NCBI GenBank assembly: GCA_002338655.1
Contig: DDIU01000044.1
Location: 1-63,721, forward strand
Direction of reading: 5' to 3'
DNA: 63,721 nucleotides
Source: Flammeovirgaceae bacterium UBA1842
GTDB taxonomy: Bacteria > Bacteroidota > Bacteroidia > Cytophagales > Cyclobacteriaceae
Position 1 is the first letter of the stretch. Each line of letters opens with the position of its first letter. Shown piece by piece: positions 53,259 to 62,383 of this stretch. Position numbers and translations under genes: made by a program. The notes beneath the pieces were generated by a model. It was not told the origin of the DNA, did not search any database, and saw only the letters and a list, made by a program, of their open reading frames with translations.

Positions 53259-54170
53259 ATGAAAACAATAAAATTGATAGAAGAGGCATATTTATGGAGA
53301 AAGCAAATAGCGATTTCAGTTTTTTGCCTTTTGTTTATTATCACATTTGAGGTTTTTCAGCAGTATTTTTATGTGGTCTATTTTGATTTGGCTTCTGATA
53401 AATTTCAATTATCCGATGTCTTTATAGGTCAAATGAGAGGGTGGGCAATTTGGTTGATGGTTTCTATACCATTTATCCTTTATGTAAAACAAAAGCCACT
53501 AAATAAACACAACCTAAACGCAAGCAATTTCTTTAGCTACTTCTTGGGTATCCTTTTTATGATTGCGATCAATGTGGCCTTTATAAGTATTGTACAAGTA
53601 ATCATATCCGATCTTGAAATGACAAAATCATTATTTATAGAGACCATTGTATTCTATATTTTCCAGAAAGGGCCTATTTATTTTATCGCTTACACTATGT
53701 TGCTAGTACTTACCCATTTTTTCATTTATGCAGAAACAATGGAATTGAAAGTTCAGGAACTTGCAGAATTAAAACGGACAAACAAAACCATCTATGATGA
53801 TCTAATAAAGAGATCCTATAAGGATTCAACCTTTGTGATCAATGTGAAAATTGGAAACCGATGGAAAGTAGTACCATTGGATACCATCACTTGGATAGAG
53901 GCCGATGATTATTGTGTAAAACTTCATGTTGATAGTGGAAAGGCATATACCATCCGCACTTCAATGAAAGAGTTGGAAAATAAACTTTCAAAAGATTTAT
54001 TTATCCGGACACATCGTAAATCAATTGTGAATATTGCATGTGTAAAGGAATATTCATTTGCCGAAAGCCCACAAATTGTATTGTACAATGGAGTGTCTAT
54101 TCCCATTGCCAAAAACAGACTCAAGGAAGTAAAGCTTCTTCTTCAACCCGGAATGCGCATCTCCTCCTAA
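53259..54170 (+). CDS. LytTR-family membrane-bound transcriptional regulator
   Basis: 303 residues. Four membrane helices occupy residues ~15-155. The C-terminal ~105 residues are a LytTR DNA-binding domain (KVVPLDTITWIEADDYCVKLHVDSGKAYTIRTSMKELENKL, then FIRTHRKSIVNI). There is no receiver domain, so the signal is likely sensed in the membrane. Its position beside the permease gene suggests regulation of that gene. Confidence 0.85.
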   Translation: MKTIKLIEEAYLWRKQIAISVFCLLFIITFEVFQQYFYVVYFDLASDKFQLSDVFIGQMRGWAIWLMVSIPFILYVKQKPLNKHNLNASNFFSYFLGILFMIAINVAFISIVQVIISDLEMTKSLFIETIVFYIFQKGPIYFIAYTMLLVLTHFFIYAETMELKVQELAELKRTNKTIYDDLIKRSYKDSTFVINVKIGNRWKVVPLDTITWIEADDYCVKLHVDSGKAYTIRTSMKELENKLSKDLFIRTHRKSIVNIACVKEYSFAESPQIVLYNGVSIPIAKNRLKEVKLLLQPGMRISS

Positions 54171-54267
54171 GCTTACTGCGAATAAGGGTGTGTTTACTGC
54201 AATCTCTGGAAAAACCGCCTGATTTCTTCGTTCCTTCATAAAAGCTACATCACTAAACTCATTAGGA

Positions 54268-55176
54268 ATGAAAAGAATATTAGTGCTCTTATTGATTTTT
54301 TTTACCAATACTTACTGTATTGGACAAGTCGATATTTTTGATTCGGTTGAAGATCATTATACAACCAATAATGGGGTTCGAATCCATTATGTTACATTGG
54401 GTGAAGGACCTGTAGTACTATTCGTTCATGGTTTCCCAGACTTTTGGTATACATGGCGTGATCAAATGGCGGTATTAGCAACGGATTATAAAGTATTGGC
54501 AGTTGATCTACGGGGGTATAATTTAAGTGATAAACCAGAGGGAGTCGAAAATTATACCTTTAACGTACTTGTTCAAGATTTACGGGCCATAATCTTAGAT
54601 AATGGTGAGAGGCCAGTCTACTTAGTAGCACATGACTGGGGAGCAGCCATAGCATGGCGACTAGCTATTAACTATCCACAACTGATTAAAAAACTAGTGA
54701 TATTAAGTGTACCTCACCCCAATGCAGGTGATCAGATTTCCATTCCTATCGAGTCCAGAAAACCTTCTTATGTTGATCGGTTTGTGAGTGAAGAGTTTAG
54801 AAATCAGTTAACCACTAATTGGTTAGCAGCTTGGGTTACCGATCCAAAGGCCAAGGAAAGATACCGAGAAGCTTTTGAAAAATCCGATAAAGATGCCATG
54901 ATTAATTATTACAAAGCCAATGCCTCCACCTTGGAAAACCTAAATAGTGAAGAGTTTCTACAACGGAGTAAAGTGAAATTAGCCAACCTCACTATGCCTG
55001 TATTGGTGATTCATGGAAAGAATGATCCGTATTTGCCAATTTCTGGACATAATAATACTTGGAATTTTGTAGACAATGAACTTACCATAGAAGTACTGCC
55101 TGATGCCGGTCATTTTATTCAACGTGACGAAAGTGGTAAGGTCACTCAGCTAATCAAAACATTTATCAGTAACTAA
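54268..55176 (+). CDS. Secreted alpha/beta hydrolase (epoxide hydrolase/dehalogenase-like)
   Basis: 302 residues. Signal peptide (NTYCIGQ). Oxyanion block HGFPDFWYTWRDQM, nucleophile Asp in VAHDWGAAIAW, acid in HGKNDPYLPI, and His in AGHFIQRDES. The Asp nucleophile and HGFP motif are typical of epoxide hydrolases and haloalkane dehalogenases. Substrate unknown. It precedes two small paralogous secreted proteins with a 12-bp gap, so they probably form one operon. Confidence 0.88.
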   Translation: MKRILVLLLIFFTNTYCIGQVDIFDSVEDHYTTNNGVRIHYVTLGEGPVVLFVHGFPDFWYTWRDQMAVLATDYKVLAVDLRGYNLSDKPEGVENYTFNVLVQDLRAIILDNGERPVYLVAHDWGAAIAWRLAINYPQLIKKLVILSVPHPNAGDQISIPIESRKPSYVDRFVSEEFRNQLTTNWLAAWVTDPKAKERYREAFEKSDKDAMINYYKANASTLENLNSEEFLQRSKVKLANLTMPVLVIHGKNDPYLPISGHNNTWNFVDNELTIEVLPDAGHFIQRDESGKVTQLIKTFISN

Positions 55177-55188
55177 ACATTTTACAAT

Positions 55189-55770
55189 ATGAGACATCAA
55201 ATATTGATAGCCTTTTTGGTTTTGATCACCAGCATTTCGTATGGTCAAAATACCCTAAATACCTATTATGAAGCCATACAAGCTAATGAACCCAATAGTG
55301 AATTCCCATTTGGGCAGATGAATACCAACGCACCAGAAGAAACACGACAGTTTGAATTTATGGTTGGTGTGAGCCATTGTACGGATTCGATTTTAAATCC
55401 CGATGGCACCTACAGGGTGTTTCCTAGTATTTGGAGGGCAAAATACTTTTTGAATGGTTATGGAATACAGGACAATAACTTTAATGCGGTAAACCCAACA
55501 ACCAATTTGCGGGTTTATAATTCGCAAACCAAAGCCTGGAATGTAATCTATCTGCAAAGCGCCAATGGGTATTTCAGTGGTGAATGGGAGGGAAAATTAA
55601 ATGAAGGGAATGAGATTGTTTTAACGGCTGAAGTGCGGGGAAACACTAGTAAGTTGTTGTTTTATAACATATCCGATGAGGGGTATAGCTGGCATAGTGA
55701 GACCATTAAACCTGATGGAACTTCCTTTGTGGGCTGGATTAAACATTGTGTAAAACAAAAGGAACTATGA
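55189..55770 (+). CDS. Small secreted protein, paralogue A
   Basis: 193 residues. Signal peptide (TSISYGQ). Shares with the next gene the blocks NTYYEAIQANEPNSEFPFGQMNTNAPEET, FMVGVSHCTDSILNPDG, FPSIWRAKYFLNGYGIQDNNF and VGWIKHCVK. The FMVG-C-D pattern is reminiscent of DUF1579-like lipocalin folds. Role unknown; likely binds or acts on a small molecule along with the upstream hydrolase. Confidence 0.65.
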   Translation: MRHQILIAFLVLITSISYGQNTLNTYYEAIQANEPNSEFPFGQMNTNAPEETRQFEFMVGVSHCTDSILNPDGTYRVFPSIWRAKYFLNGYGIQDNNFNAVNPTTNLRVYNSQTKAWNVIYLQSANGYFSGEWEGKLNEGNEIVLTAEVRGNTSKLLFYNISDEGYSWHSETIKPDGTSFVGWIKHCVKQKEL

Positions 55771-56351
55771 GGTTATATTTATTTTTAGTGATCATAAGTG
55801 CCAGTGGGTTAGTAATGGCACAAAATAATTCTTCCTACTATAAAAGCATACGGGAATTTGAGCCTAGTGAAGAGTACCCCTTTGGAAGACTCAACCCCAA
55901 TGCATCTCCTGAAGTAGCTCAATTTAGCTTTATGATAGGCATTTGTGACTGTATCGATTCCATTAGGAATCAGGATGGGGGTTGGTTCTCCTTTCCGTCA
56001 ATATGGCAAACGAAATACTTCCTTAATGGCACTGGTATTCAAGACAACTATTTTAATTCGCAAAACCCCACCAGTAGCTTAAGGTTGTATGACCCCATTT
56101 CGAAAAGTTGGAAAGTGACCTATGCTCAGCTAGGGCGCGGCTATTTTGTAGGTACTTGGGAAGGGGGCATGGTAGGGGATAAAATGATACTCACTCAAGA
56201 ACAGACCACTTCTACAGGTCAAAAATTCATCAGTCGTTTAACATTTTCTGGTATAAGCAATGAAGGATTTGACTGGATCAGTGAGTCGGTGTTTGCTGAT
56301 GGTAAAACCACGCCCGGCTGGATAATTCATTGCAAGAAAAGAAAACAATAA
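55767..56351 (+). CDS. Small secreted protein, paralogue B
   Basis: About 194 residues from ATG 55767. This ATG overlaps the previous stop (ATGA) and gives a signal peptide (MRLYLFLVIISASGLVMAQ); an upstream TTG at 55746 does not. The body aligns with paralogue A: PSEEYPFGRLNPNASPEV, FMIGICDCIDSIRNQDGG, FPSIWQTKYFLNGTGIQDNYF, GWIIHCKK. Tandem duplication followed by divergence. Confidence 0.65.
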   Translation: MRLYLFLVIISASGLVMAQNNSSYYKSIREFEPSEEYPFGRLNPNASPEVAQFSFMIGICDCIDSIRNQDGGWFSFPSIWQTKYFLNGTGIQDNYFNSQNPTSSLRLYDPISKSWKVTYAQLGRGYFVGTWEGGMVGDKMILTQEQTTSTGQKFISRLTFSGISNEGFDWISESVFADGKTTPGWIIHCKKRKQ

Positions 56352-56406
56352 GATTTTTATTAGATTGATAGGTGAACTTAATTTTAATAATAATTACCTA
56401 TTGAAC

Positions 56407-57129
56407 ATGATAAATACAATGACGAATAAAGTAGTGATGGTGGTTGGAGGGGCATCTGGTATAGGCTTGGCACTTATCCATAAATTAATTGAACGAGAGG
56501 CAAAAGTTATTGTCTTGGATATAAAACAGCCCGGTTTAAAAAATGATGCTGTTGTCTACTTTCATTGCGATGTAAAGTCCGAGGAAAGTGTGAAAAATGC
56601 AGTTGAAAAAGGAATTGCGCATTTCGGTAAATTGGATATTGCAGTAAATAATGCAGGGATCGGTGGAGAGTTTAATCCGGTGCATCAATACAGTACAGAA
56701 GATTGGAATAAGGTGATGGCCATTAATCTGACTGGGGTATTTCTATGTATGAAGTACCAGTTGGCCTATTTTGCGAAAAACAATGCTGGATCGATTGTAA
56801 ATACAGCTTCCCTGCTAAGTATAGTGGGATATGCTAACGATTCGGCTTATGTCGCTTCAAAACATGCCGTTGTAGGCCTTACAAAATCAGCAGCATTGGA
56901 ATATGCATCCATGGGCATCCGTGTAAACTGTGTTAGCCCTGGATTTACAGACACCCCCATGACTGCTAATTATGACATGGAGAAACGCAAATCACTAGAG
57001 GACAAACATGCACTGGGAAGATTTGCAAAAATGGAGGAAATAGCAGAATCTATTATGTGGTTAGGCAACAATGGCACTTTTATTACAGGTCATAATTTAG
57101 TGGTGGATGGTGGTTATACTGTATCATAA
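56407..57129 (+). CDS. SDR-family oxidoreductase
   Basis: About 241 residues from ATG 56407 (56419 is also possible; 56365 is a TTG that adds an unusual tail). NAD(P) site GGASGIGLAL, NNAGIGG, catalytic Ser (NTASLLS) and YVASK. C-terminal NGTFITGHNLVVDGGYT. It reduces or oxidises an unknown alcohol or ketone. It stands 55 bp after the paralogue pair. Confidence 0.9.
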   Translation: MINTMTNKVVMVVGGASGIGLALIHKLIEREAKVIVLDIKQPGLKNDAVVYFHCDVKSEESVKNAVEKGIAHFGKLDIAVNNAGIGGEFNPVHQYSTEDWNKVMAINLTGVFLCMKYQLAYFAKNNAGSIVNTASLLSIVGYANDSAYVASKHAVVGLTKSAALEYASMGIRVNCVSPGFTDTPMTANYDMEKRKSLEDKHALGRFAKMEEIAESIMWLGNNGTFITGHNLVVDGGYTVS

Positions 57130-57293
57130 TACATCCATTTTACCGTTAAGGTGAGCTATTAAATTTTTTAATCAGACATGCACTAAGATTTGAAATATGC
57201 TAGAATGATTTGAATAATTCTTTTTATTCAAAAATAGTATGTTATATTTAAATATTATTTAATAGAATTTTAATTAATCAGGGGGGAAATCAA

Positions 57294-58010
57294 ATGTCTA
57301 ATTTTATTCAACAGTGGAGCCATTTTGCATTATATATTGCATATGCGTTTTTTGCAATAAGTATTATAATTACTGTGGGTTATTTCTTAAAGATGTTTAT
57401 GATTAAGAGTAAGTCAGGTAAGTATGACTACATTAATGAGTTTGAAGCCCAGTATTTTTGGTATTCACTTTTGTCAATAACCATTGGGATTGGATTTTTA
57501 ATTAATAGTGCTATTGAGTCAACATTTAAGAATGGGGGTGCTTTCGAGTTTCTCGTTGGTATATTTATAGCAGGTATAGTCAGTAGTATATTTGGTTATG
57601 CGGCTTATGTATATTTTAAGTTCTACTATCCTTCCGTAATTGAAAAGAAATTGAACAAATTACGATTTACTCCCCGTATTTCTGCTGAATCAGGAAAGCC
57701 TATGAGATTACTATCTGAATTGAATGAAGATGAGTATTTGACCAAGGAAATGATTGCTGAAGAGGAGGAATTTGTTTTTGAATATGATGTTTGGATTGAT
57801 GACGAAACAGGCCATCAACTAATTGAAAAGTATAATTCACATTTACATGCGATAATCTGCTCAAATTGTAATTTCAGGACACTGAAAGAAGTTGATGAAA
57901 AAATGGTGAAGTCGCCCACAACCAGCGAGGAAGGGCTATTGGTAAAAAATTATAAGTGCAGTTATTGCAATAATAAAGAAACAAAAGAAGCGGTAATCGC
58001 TAAACTGTAG
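57294..58010 (+). CDS. Membrane protein with C-terminal zinc ribbon
   Basis: 238 residues. Three membrane helices cover residues ~10-120. The C-terminal tail has two CxxC pairs (IICSNCNF and KCSYCNN), a likely zinc ribbon, preceded by an acidic stretch (EMIAEEEEFVFEYDVWI). A GGGGGGAAA tract just before the ATG may serve as a ribosome binding site. I do not recognise the family; the cytoplasmic zinc tail suggests contact with nucleic acid or protein. Confidence 0.65.
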   Translation: MSNFIQQWSHFALYIAYAFFAISIIITVGYFLKMFMIKSKSGKYDYINEFEAQYFWYSLLSITIGIGFLINSAIESTFKNGGAFEFLVGIFIAGIVSSIFGYAAYVYFKFYYPSVIEKKLNKLRFTPRISAESGKPMRLLSELNEDEYLTKEMIAEEEEFVFEYDVWIDDETGHQLIEKYNSHLHAIICSNCNFRTLKEVDEKMVKSPTTSEEGLLVKNYKCSYCNNKETKEAVIAKL

Positions 58011-58045
58011 TATACCTTTTACCTAATTCAAATAAAAAGTGCAGA

Positions 58046-59374
58046 TTACCCCTCACTGCTTTTAGTATTCATGGCACGTACAGCACGTTCTATTCCAGCA
58101 GGTGTTAATGGAAACATGGGTACCAACTCTTTCATTACCTGAATGGTATAGGTAGAAGGCCAGTACCTTAACGGCTCTGGATTGAGCCATACGCACTTTT
58201 TAAATTTCTTTGCAATTGCCTGTATATTCCTAATGCTTCGGCTGTTCAGTTCATAAGGTGCCATGGCAGCGTCACCAATAAAAAATACCCGGTACGTTTT
58301 GTTGTGCATCAGCAATTTTTCTACAGATATAGCCTTCGATCTTCGCTCATCCATGAATACGCGATCATGAATAGTATTGTGGAAATAATACACTTCTAAA
58401 TCATGGGCGAAGCGTGTCTTCATTTTACGAAATAGATTTTGAACACTTCTTATATAGGGTGCCATGGAATAGCCTCCGTTATCTATGAGTACAATCACCT
58501 TTAACTCTTCATTTTTCTCGCTCGACAATTCTGGAATGAAAAGCCCACCACGTTTTAATCCAGACTTGATGGTTTTACCAACGTCCAACTTTTCTATAGC
58601 ACTTTCTTCAATTACGCCTTTGATGGAAGCCAGAGCGGCATCCACATTATTGTCATTGAGTAAGGCATCACGGTCTATCGGAAAATAGTTTTTATCCCCC
58701 ATTACCTTTCTGGCCATTTTGCCGCCACCTTGCCCACCTACACGGATACCATTTTTAGCTGCACCACCATGACCATAGGGGGAAATGCCACCAGTGCCAA
58801 TCCAATGACTACCACCACCATGTTGTGTCTTTTGCTGTTTCCTTACTTTCTCCATCCGTTCCAGGAGTTCTTCCAAAGATAAATCCGAATAGTCAGCCAT
58901 TTTGTCCAGTACACGTTCGGTAGGCACTTGGTCATTATTCGAGTCACCCTCATTATCTACCTGATCTGGATTATCCTTGTCCCAAATTTCCTTACCAGAG
59001 ATCACCTCTTTTATATCGTAGCTGGTCAAGTGTACTTGGTCAAGAAATGTCTCTACCAACTCTTCATCAGTAAGCTCATGATCGGCCTCATCTAAAAATT
59101 GCGTTTTCCATTTTGCGAAAGTTTCAGAACGGAGGATGGCATCGGCCAATGTTTGGCCGGGGGCAATGGGTACATGTAGAAAATACTCATAATACGCTTT
59201 CGTAAATGGGCCAATATCGGCAGGTTCTTTTACAATGATTCCCTTCAAAACATTGTGTACATCTCCCAATGTTTTGATCAGCCCTTTTTGCATTGCTTTC
59301 CGAAGTAAAAGCAAGGTGCGTACATCAGCTTTTAAGCCATGAGACCGAAACCGTTCTGGTAGGGAGCTTAGCAT
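58046..59374 (-). CDS. VWA-domain protein (CoxE-like), partner of MoxR ATPase
   Basis: 442 residues. The N-terminal ~180 residues are helical, followed by a Gly/His-rich low-complexity stretch (HGGGSHWIGTGGISPYGHGGAAKNG). The C-terminal VWA domain has VIVLIDNGGYSMAPYIRSVQNLF, where the metal site DxSxS appears as DNGGYS. It lies 1 bp after the MoxR gene. Pairs of MoxR and VWA proteins act as chaperones that insert metals or assemble enzyme complexes. The partner complex is not encoded nearby. Confidence 0.85.
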   Translation of the reverse strand: MLSSLPERFRSHGLKADVRTLLLLRKAMQKGLIKTLGDVHNVLKGIIVKEPADIGPFTKAYYEYFLHVPIAPGQTLADAILRSETFAKWKTQFLDEADHELTDEELVETFLDQVHLTSYDIKEVISGKEIWDKDNPDQVDNEGDSNNDQVPTERVLDKMADYSDLSLEELLERMEKVRKQQKTQHGGGSHWIGTGGISPYGHGGAAKNGIRVGGQGGGKMARKVMGDKNYFPIDRDALLNDNNVDAALASIKGVIEESAIEKLDVGKTIKSGLKRGGLFIPELSSEKNEELKVIVLIDNGGYSMAPYIRSVQNLFRKMKTRFAHDLEVYYFHNTIHDRVFMDERRSKAISVEKLLMHNKTYRVFFIGDAAMAPYELNSRSIRNIQAIAKKFKKCVWLNPEPLRYWPSTYTIQVMKELVPMFPLTPAGIERAVRAMNTKSSEG

Positions 59375-59375
59375 A

Positions 59376-60287
59376 TCAATTTAATTGTGAGCCTCCAAAA
59401 GTGGTATTATCGGCACCTATCATTCTATTGATGCGTTCCATATCCGTTTGTGTTTTGATCAGTGCACCTATTCCCTCTAGGCCTTCTATTTTCTTCACTG
59501 CTTCTTTGGGTGAAATGTCACTCATGTATTTGAGCCAGTTAAGTATTTCTCGTGTTGTAGGTGCCCGCTCCAGTCCCAAGCGTCTCAAATGATAAAAAAC
59601 ATCCAAGGCCACTCGTACCACTTGCTCATCAAGTTTTGGATGATGCTTTTCCACGATTTTCCCCATAACTTCCCTATCGGGAAAATCAATGTAATGATAG
59701 ATGCACCTGCCTTTGAAAGCCGTAGGCAGCTCTTGTTCACGGTTGGAAGTGATAACAATGGCCGGCATTTCCTCTTCAGATATTTCTATTACCTCACCAG
59801 ATTCCGGCATAATAAATTTTCGGTGACTCAATGCATACAACAAGTCATTGGGGAATTCCCTAGGGGCTTTATCAATCTCATCAATTAGCAGCACGGAATT
59901 GGGTTTGCTAAAGGCAATGGCAGCAGGGCCTTTGACTACATAATCGTTAAGCGATTCAGGATTTCTATTGCCCGTTGTGAGTTTACTTGCCAATCCTTTT
60001 TCCTCACGTTGAGCATTGAGTATTTCAATTTGAGAATCGCGCAAGTATTTGACATGGTCAAATCGAGCTACAAATTGCTCTACGTTACTTTTGGAACCGA
60101 CCGGATACACCTCTAAATCCAACCCACGATCTTTTGAATAATGAATAGGGAGGTCGGTTTTCCCGGTACCTGGTTCACCTTCAATCAAGAGGGGCATACC
60201 GAGTGTTCTTGCCATATGAAAAGCCTGTGCCAGTGCCGGGTCACAAAGGTATTTATCGGATCCAGTCCAATGAGTTGTTTCTGCCAT
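59376..60287 (-). CDS. MoxR-family AAA+ ATPase
   Basis: 303 residues. Walker A GEPGTGKT, Walker B VLLIDEIDKA, sensor 1 VITSNREQELP, and an arginine finger near AFKGRC. First gene of a two-gene operon with the VWA protein. The ATPase and VWA partner are expected to work together on an unlinked client. Confidence 0.92.
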   Translation of the reverse strand: MAETTHWTGSDKYLCDPALAQAFHMARTLGMPLLIEGEPGTGKTDLPIHYSKDRGLDLEVYPVGSKSNVEQFVARFDHVKYLRDSQIEILNAQREEKGLASKLTTGNRNPESLNDYVVKGPAAIAFSKPNSVLLIDEIDKAPREFPNDLLYALSHRKFIMPESGEVIEISEEEMPAIVITSNREQELPTAFKGRCIYHYIDFPDREVMGKIVEKHHPKLDEQVVRVALDVFYHLRRLGLERAPTTREILNWLKYMSDISPKEAVKKIEGLEGIGALIKTQTDMERINRMIGADNTTFGGSQLN

Positions 60288-60387
60288 AGTTAATTACAAC
60301 TGTTTGATACGAATTTAGTTCATTTTTGAGGCTCAAATATCCTACAGTTTGCTGGAAGTATCAGGATACAGAGAAATATCTTGAAAT

Positions 60388-60678
60388 CTATTGACCAGCA
60401 AAAGGAGTTCCGAATATGCCTACAGCCAGTTCAGCCCAAACGAGTAAAAAAGCCGATAGGATGATTATACAGAGAATTATGCGAGATTTTGCATTTGTGA
60501 TTTTCCGTAGCACCAGCTCACAAGCAAGGCCAGTACCTAACAAAAGGAGACCCATTACTACAAAATCGGCAGCCGTCCAAGCAACTTCATCAGTGAACTG
60601 CATAGCAATGAAAGGAATGAGCAATAGGAGGGCTACTGCTAGTACTATTAACTTAAATCTTTTGTTAAAAATTGCCAT
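60388..60678 (-). CDS. Small integral membrane protein
   Basis: 96 residues with three membrane helices (LIVLAVALLLLIPFIAMQF, DFVVMGLLLLGTGLACELVL, RIILCIIILSAFLLVWAELAVGIFG). A common uncharacterised Bacteroidota protein. Role unknown. Confidence 0.65.
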   Translation of the reverse strand: MAIFNKRFKLIVLAVALLLLIPFIAMQFTDEVAWTAADFVVMGLLLLGTGLACELVLRKITNAKSRIILCIIILSAFLLVWAELAVGIFGTPFAGQ

Positions 60679-60714
60679 AATAGTGCTTACTTAAATATAG
60701 AATTTTTTGTTGTG

Positions 60715-61119
60715 TTAATTATTAAGAATCTTCAAGTATTGTTTCCATGGGCCTACTTCCCCCTGATATTGACTGGCCATTACCCTTGCAATTTGTGAAA
60801 TGTGATTGAGATCATGAACCACCCAGCTAGAAAGTAATTGGCTTAATGTAACAAGTCCCAATTCCGGATGTGTGCCATTTAGGTTTAAATCTAGAGAGTT
60901 TAAATTTTTAGATAGTAGTACCTTGACGTTTTTAGCCCTTAACACACTGAATTCATCCAACAATTCGTTTATGTTTTTCCCTTTGCTGTCATTGTATTGA
61001 GCAAAACGGTCAAAAGGGACAAAGGTCTTATCTTTCAAATCAGACAGAATTATTTCCATTCTGGGAATCCAATCTGTTTTTTCACCATGAATAAGGTGGC
61101 CTGTGTTCTTCCAAGGCAT
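60715..61119 (-). pseudogene. DinB-family protein, N-terminally truncated
   Basis: 134 residues remain. GHLIHGEKTDWIPRMEIIL, then PFDRFAQYNDSKGK, VVHDLNHISQIARVMA and QGEVGPWKQYLKIL match the DinB fold, whose usual length is ~170. The first ~40-50 residues (the first helix and the approach to the metal site) are missing; translation begins at MPWKNTGHL, just where family members have WS..DVVGHL. The break lies at the end of the cassette array, so array activity or a deletion may have removed the front of the gene. Confidence 0.7.
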
Positions 61120-61157
61120 AGCAATTTGTTTTTTCTTACAAATTACTGCTCTTAAAA

Positions 61158-61200
61158 GTGTAAACTATGTCCTTTTAACTCTGTAAAGCATGTCCCTTTA
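61158..61200. repeat. Tandem GTAAA..ATGTCC..TTTA repeat
   Basis: GTGTAAACTATGTCCTTTTA (61158-61177) and CTGTAAAGCATGTCCCTTTA (61181-61200) match at 16 of 20 positions with a period of 23 bp. Similar pairs occur at the ends of some insertion sequences. It lies between the truncated DinB gene and cassette boundary 5. Confidence 0.5.
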
Positions 61201-61210
61201 CCGTACCAAA

Positions 61211-61380
61211 TTGCATACAACGACCTGGCTATACTGTCGTGGGGATTTAGAACATTCTGTCCTTTCCCAGACTGCTTAGCCACACCTTATTCAAATATAT
61301 TCAACGTGGCGGAATATCTAATCTCCACAGTACTTTCTGACAGAAACAACCCCATACAGTCATAGGTGGTGTTGTGGCTC
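61211..61380 (-). repeat. attC-like cassette boundary 5
   Basis: It begins 6 bp after the stop of the HigA-like gene, read leftwards. The ends GCCACAAC and GTTGTATGC face each other, and the next inner blocks mirror too: ACCTATGACTGTATGGGG against CCCCACGACAGTATAGC (sense = - strand). About 170 bp in all, the shortest of the five. Confidence 0.7.
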
Positions 61381-61385
61381 GTTGT

Positions 61386-61679
61386 TTACCCTATTGTCAG
61401 GTTTACCCGTTTGCCTAATCCAATTTCCATCAGGCGGTAAAGCGTTGAAAGCTGGATGTCACTATGTCCATTTTCAATTCTGGAAATAAAGCTTTTTTTG
61501 GTTCCTGTTCGTTCGGCAAGTTGTTCCTGAGTCATTTTGGCGCTTTTTCTTGCATCTCTGATTATTTCACCAATTGCAAATGCCTTGGCTTTAATCTCGA
61601 AATTGGCTCTTCCTTCTGTTCCGATAGCCCCATATCTCTCATTCAGATGATCGTCAAATGTTGTTAAATGTTTTTTCAT
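61386..61679 (-). CDS. HigA-like antitoxin (XRE helix-turn-helix)
   Basis: 97 residues. HTH block IIRDARKSAKMTQEQLAERTGTKKSFISRIENGHSDIQLSTLYRLMEIGLG. The start overlaps the toxin stop by 4 bp. Order toxin then antitoxin is the HigBA plan. The complex is expected to repress its own promoter. One cassette together with the toxin, bounded by elements 4 and 5. Confidence 0.9.
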   Translation of the reverse strand: MKKHLTTFDDHLNERYGAIGTEGRANFEIKAKAFAIGEIIRDARKSAKMTQEQLAERTGTKKSFISRIENGHSDIQLSTLYRLMEIGLGKRVNLTIG

Positions 61680-62026
61680 TTTGATTTATGTTTTAGTTCA
61701 AAATATTCACTCTTGATTCTTAAAGCTTTTTCTATTTCCTTTTTGGGTGTCTTCTGAGATTTCTTTTGGAAACCGTTGAAAAGAACTACCAAGTTCCCTT
61801 CGTCAAAACAGCAAAATATTCGATAGATATTGCTTTGATACTCGACTCTAATTTCGAACAACCCATCAGATCCAGTCAAATGTTTAAAAAACTTACCTGG
61901 TATTCTATCCGCAATTCGAATCATGAACAATACTTGGTCAATTTTGTCCTTCAACTTCTCATCCAAAGGATCAAAAAAATCTCTGAAGTAGTTCTTGAAG
62001 AAAACTAATTGTCGTCTTTGTTCCAT
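61676..62026 (-). CDS. HigB-like RelE/ParE-superfamily toxin
   Basis: 116 residues. Blocks FKNYFRDFFDPLDEKLKDKIDQVLFMIRIADRIPGKFFKHLTGSDGLFEIRVEYQSNIYRIFCCFDEGNLVVLFNGFQKKSQKTPKKEIEKA are typical of the HigB (phage Gp49-like) group, which cut mRNA on the ribosome. The terminal FQKKSQKTP segment is conserved in active members. Upstream lies boundary 4. Confidence 0.9.
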   Translation of the reverse strand: MEQRRQLVFFKNYFRDFFDPLDEKLKDKIDQVLFMIRIADRIPGKFFKHLTGSDGLFEIRVEYQSNIYRIFCCFDEGNLVVLFNGFQKKSQKTPKKEIEKALRIKSEYFELKHKSK

Positions 62027-62103
62027 TCGGCAAAGTTAACTAATAATGTAACAAAAAGAAATCTTGATTTAGTTCCGTTAAGTATAATACGACATGAAGA
62101 AAT

Positions 62104-62375
62104 GAGCCACAACGCCACTGTAGGTGCGTACGCTACCAGCAGCAAATAAAGTTGAAAGTAGTGATTTCTGTGTTTCCTGACAAGTAGTTTTAACCTTGGC
62201 AAATACATTGTTACCAACTTTGAGCCGAAACCTGCGTGTAGGCCAAGAGATACAAGAAGCACAAGGAAGACCTACAGAAATTATTAGATAACACAAACAC
62301 AGAAAGAACGGGAGAATTGCACTTGCTAAATAGAAAGCACTAAAACGTATGCGCTCATACAGAATGTTGCCAAAC
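62104..62375 (-). repeat. attC-like cassette boundary 4
   Basis: It starts 8 bp after the ParE stop, read leftwards. The ends are GTTTGGCAAC (62366-62375, sense) and GTTGTGGCTC (62104-62113, sense). The next inner blocks mirror: CTGTATGAGCGCATACG against CGTACGCACCTACAG. About 270 bp. Two short reading frames inside it are not conserved and are judged spurious. Confidence 0.7.
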
Positions 62376-62383
62376 GTTTGTTA

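Noticed and set aside
54370..54390. GGGTTCGAATCC resembling a tRNA T-arm
   Set aside because: It is in frame inside the alpha/beta hydrolase gene, and no acceptor or anticodon stem surrounds it.
62005..62296. Two reading frames of 72-85 codons inside cassette boundary 4
   Set aside because: They lie within the foldback element, overlap each other, have no start context and look like no known protein. The inverted repeat explains the openness of the frames.
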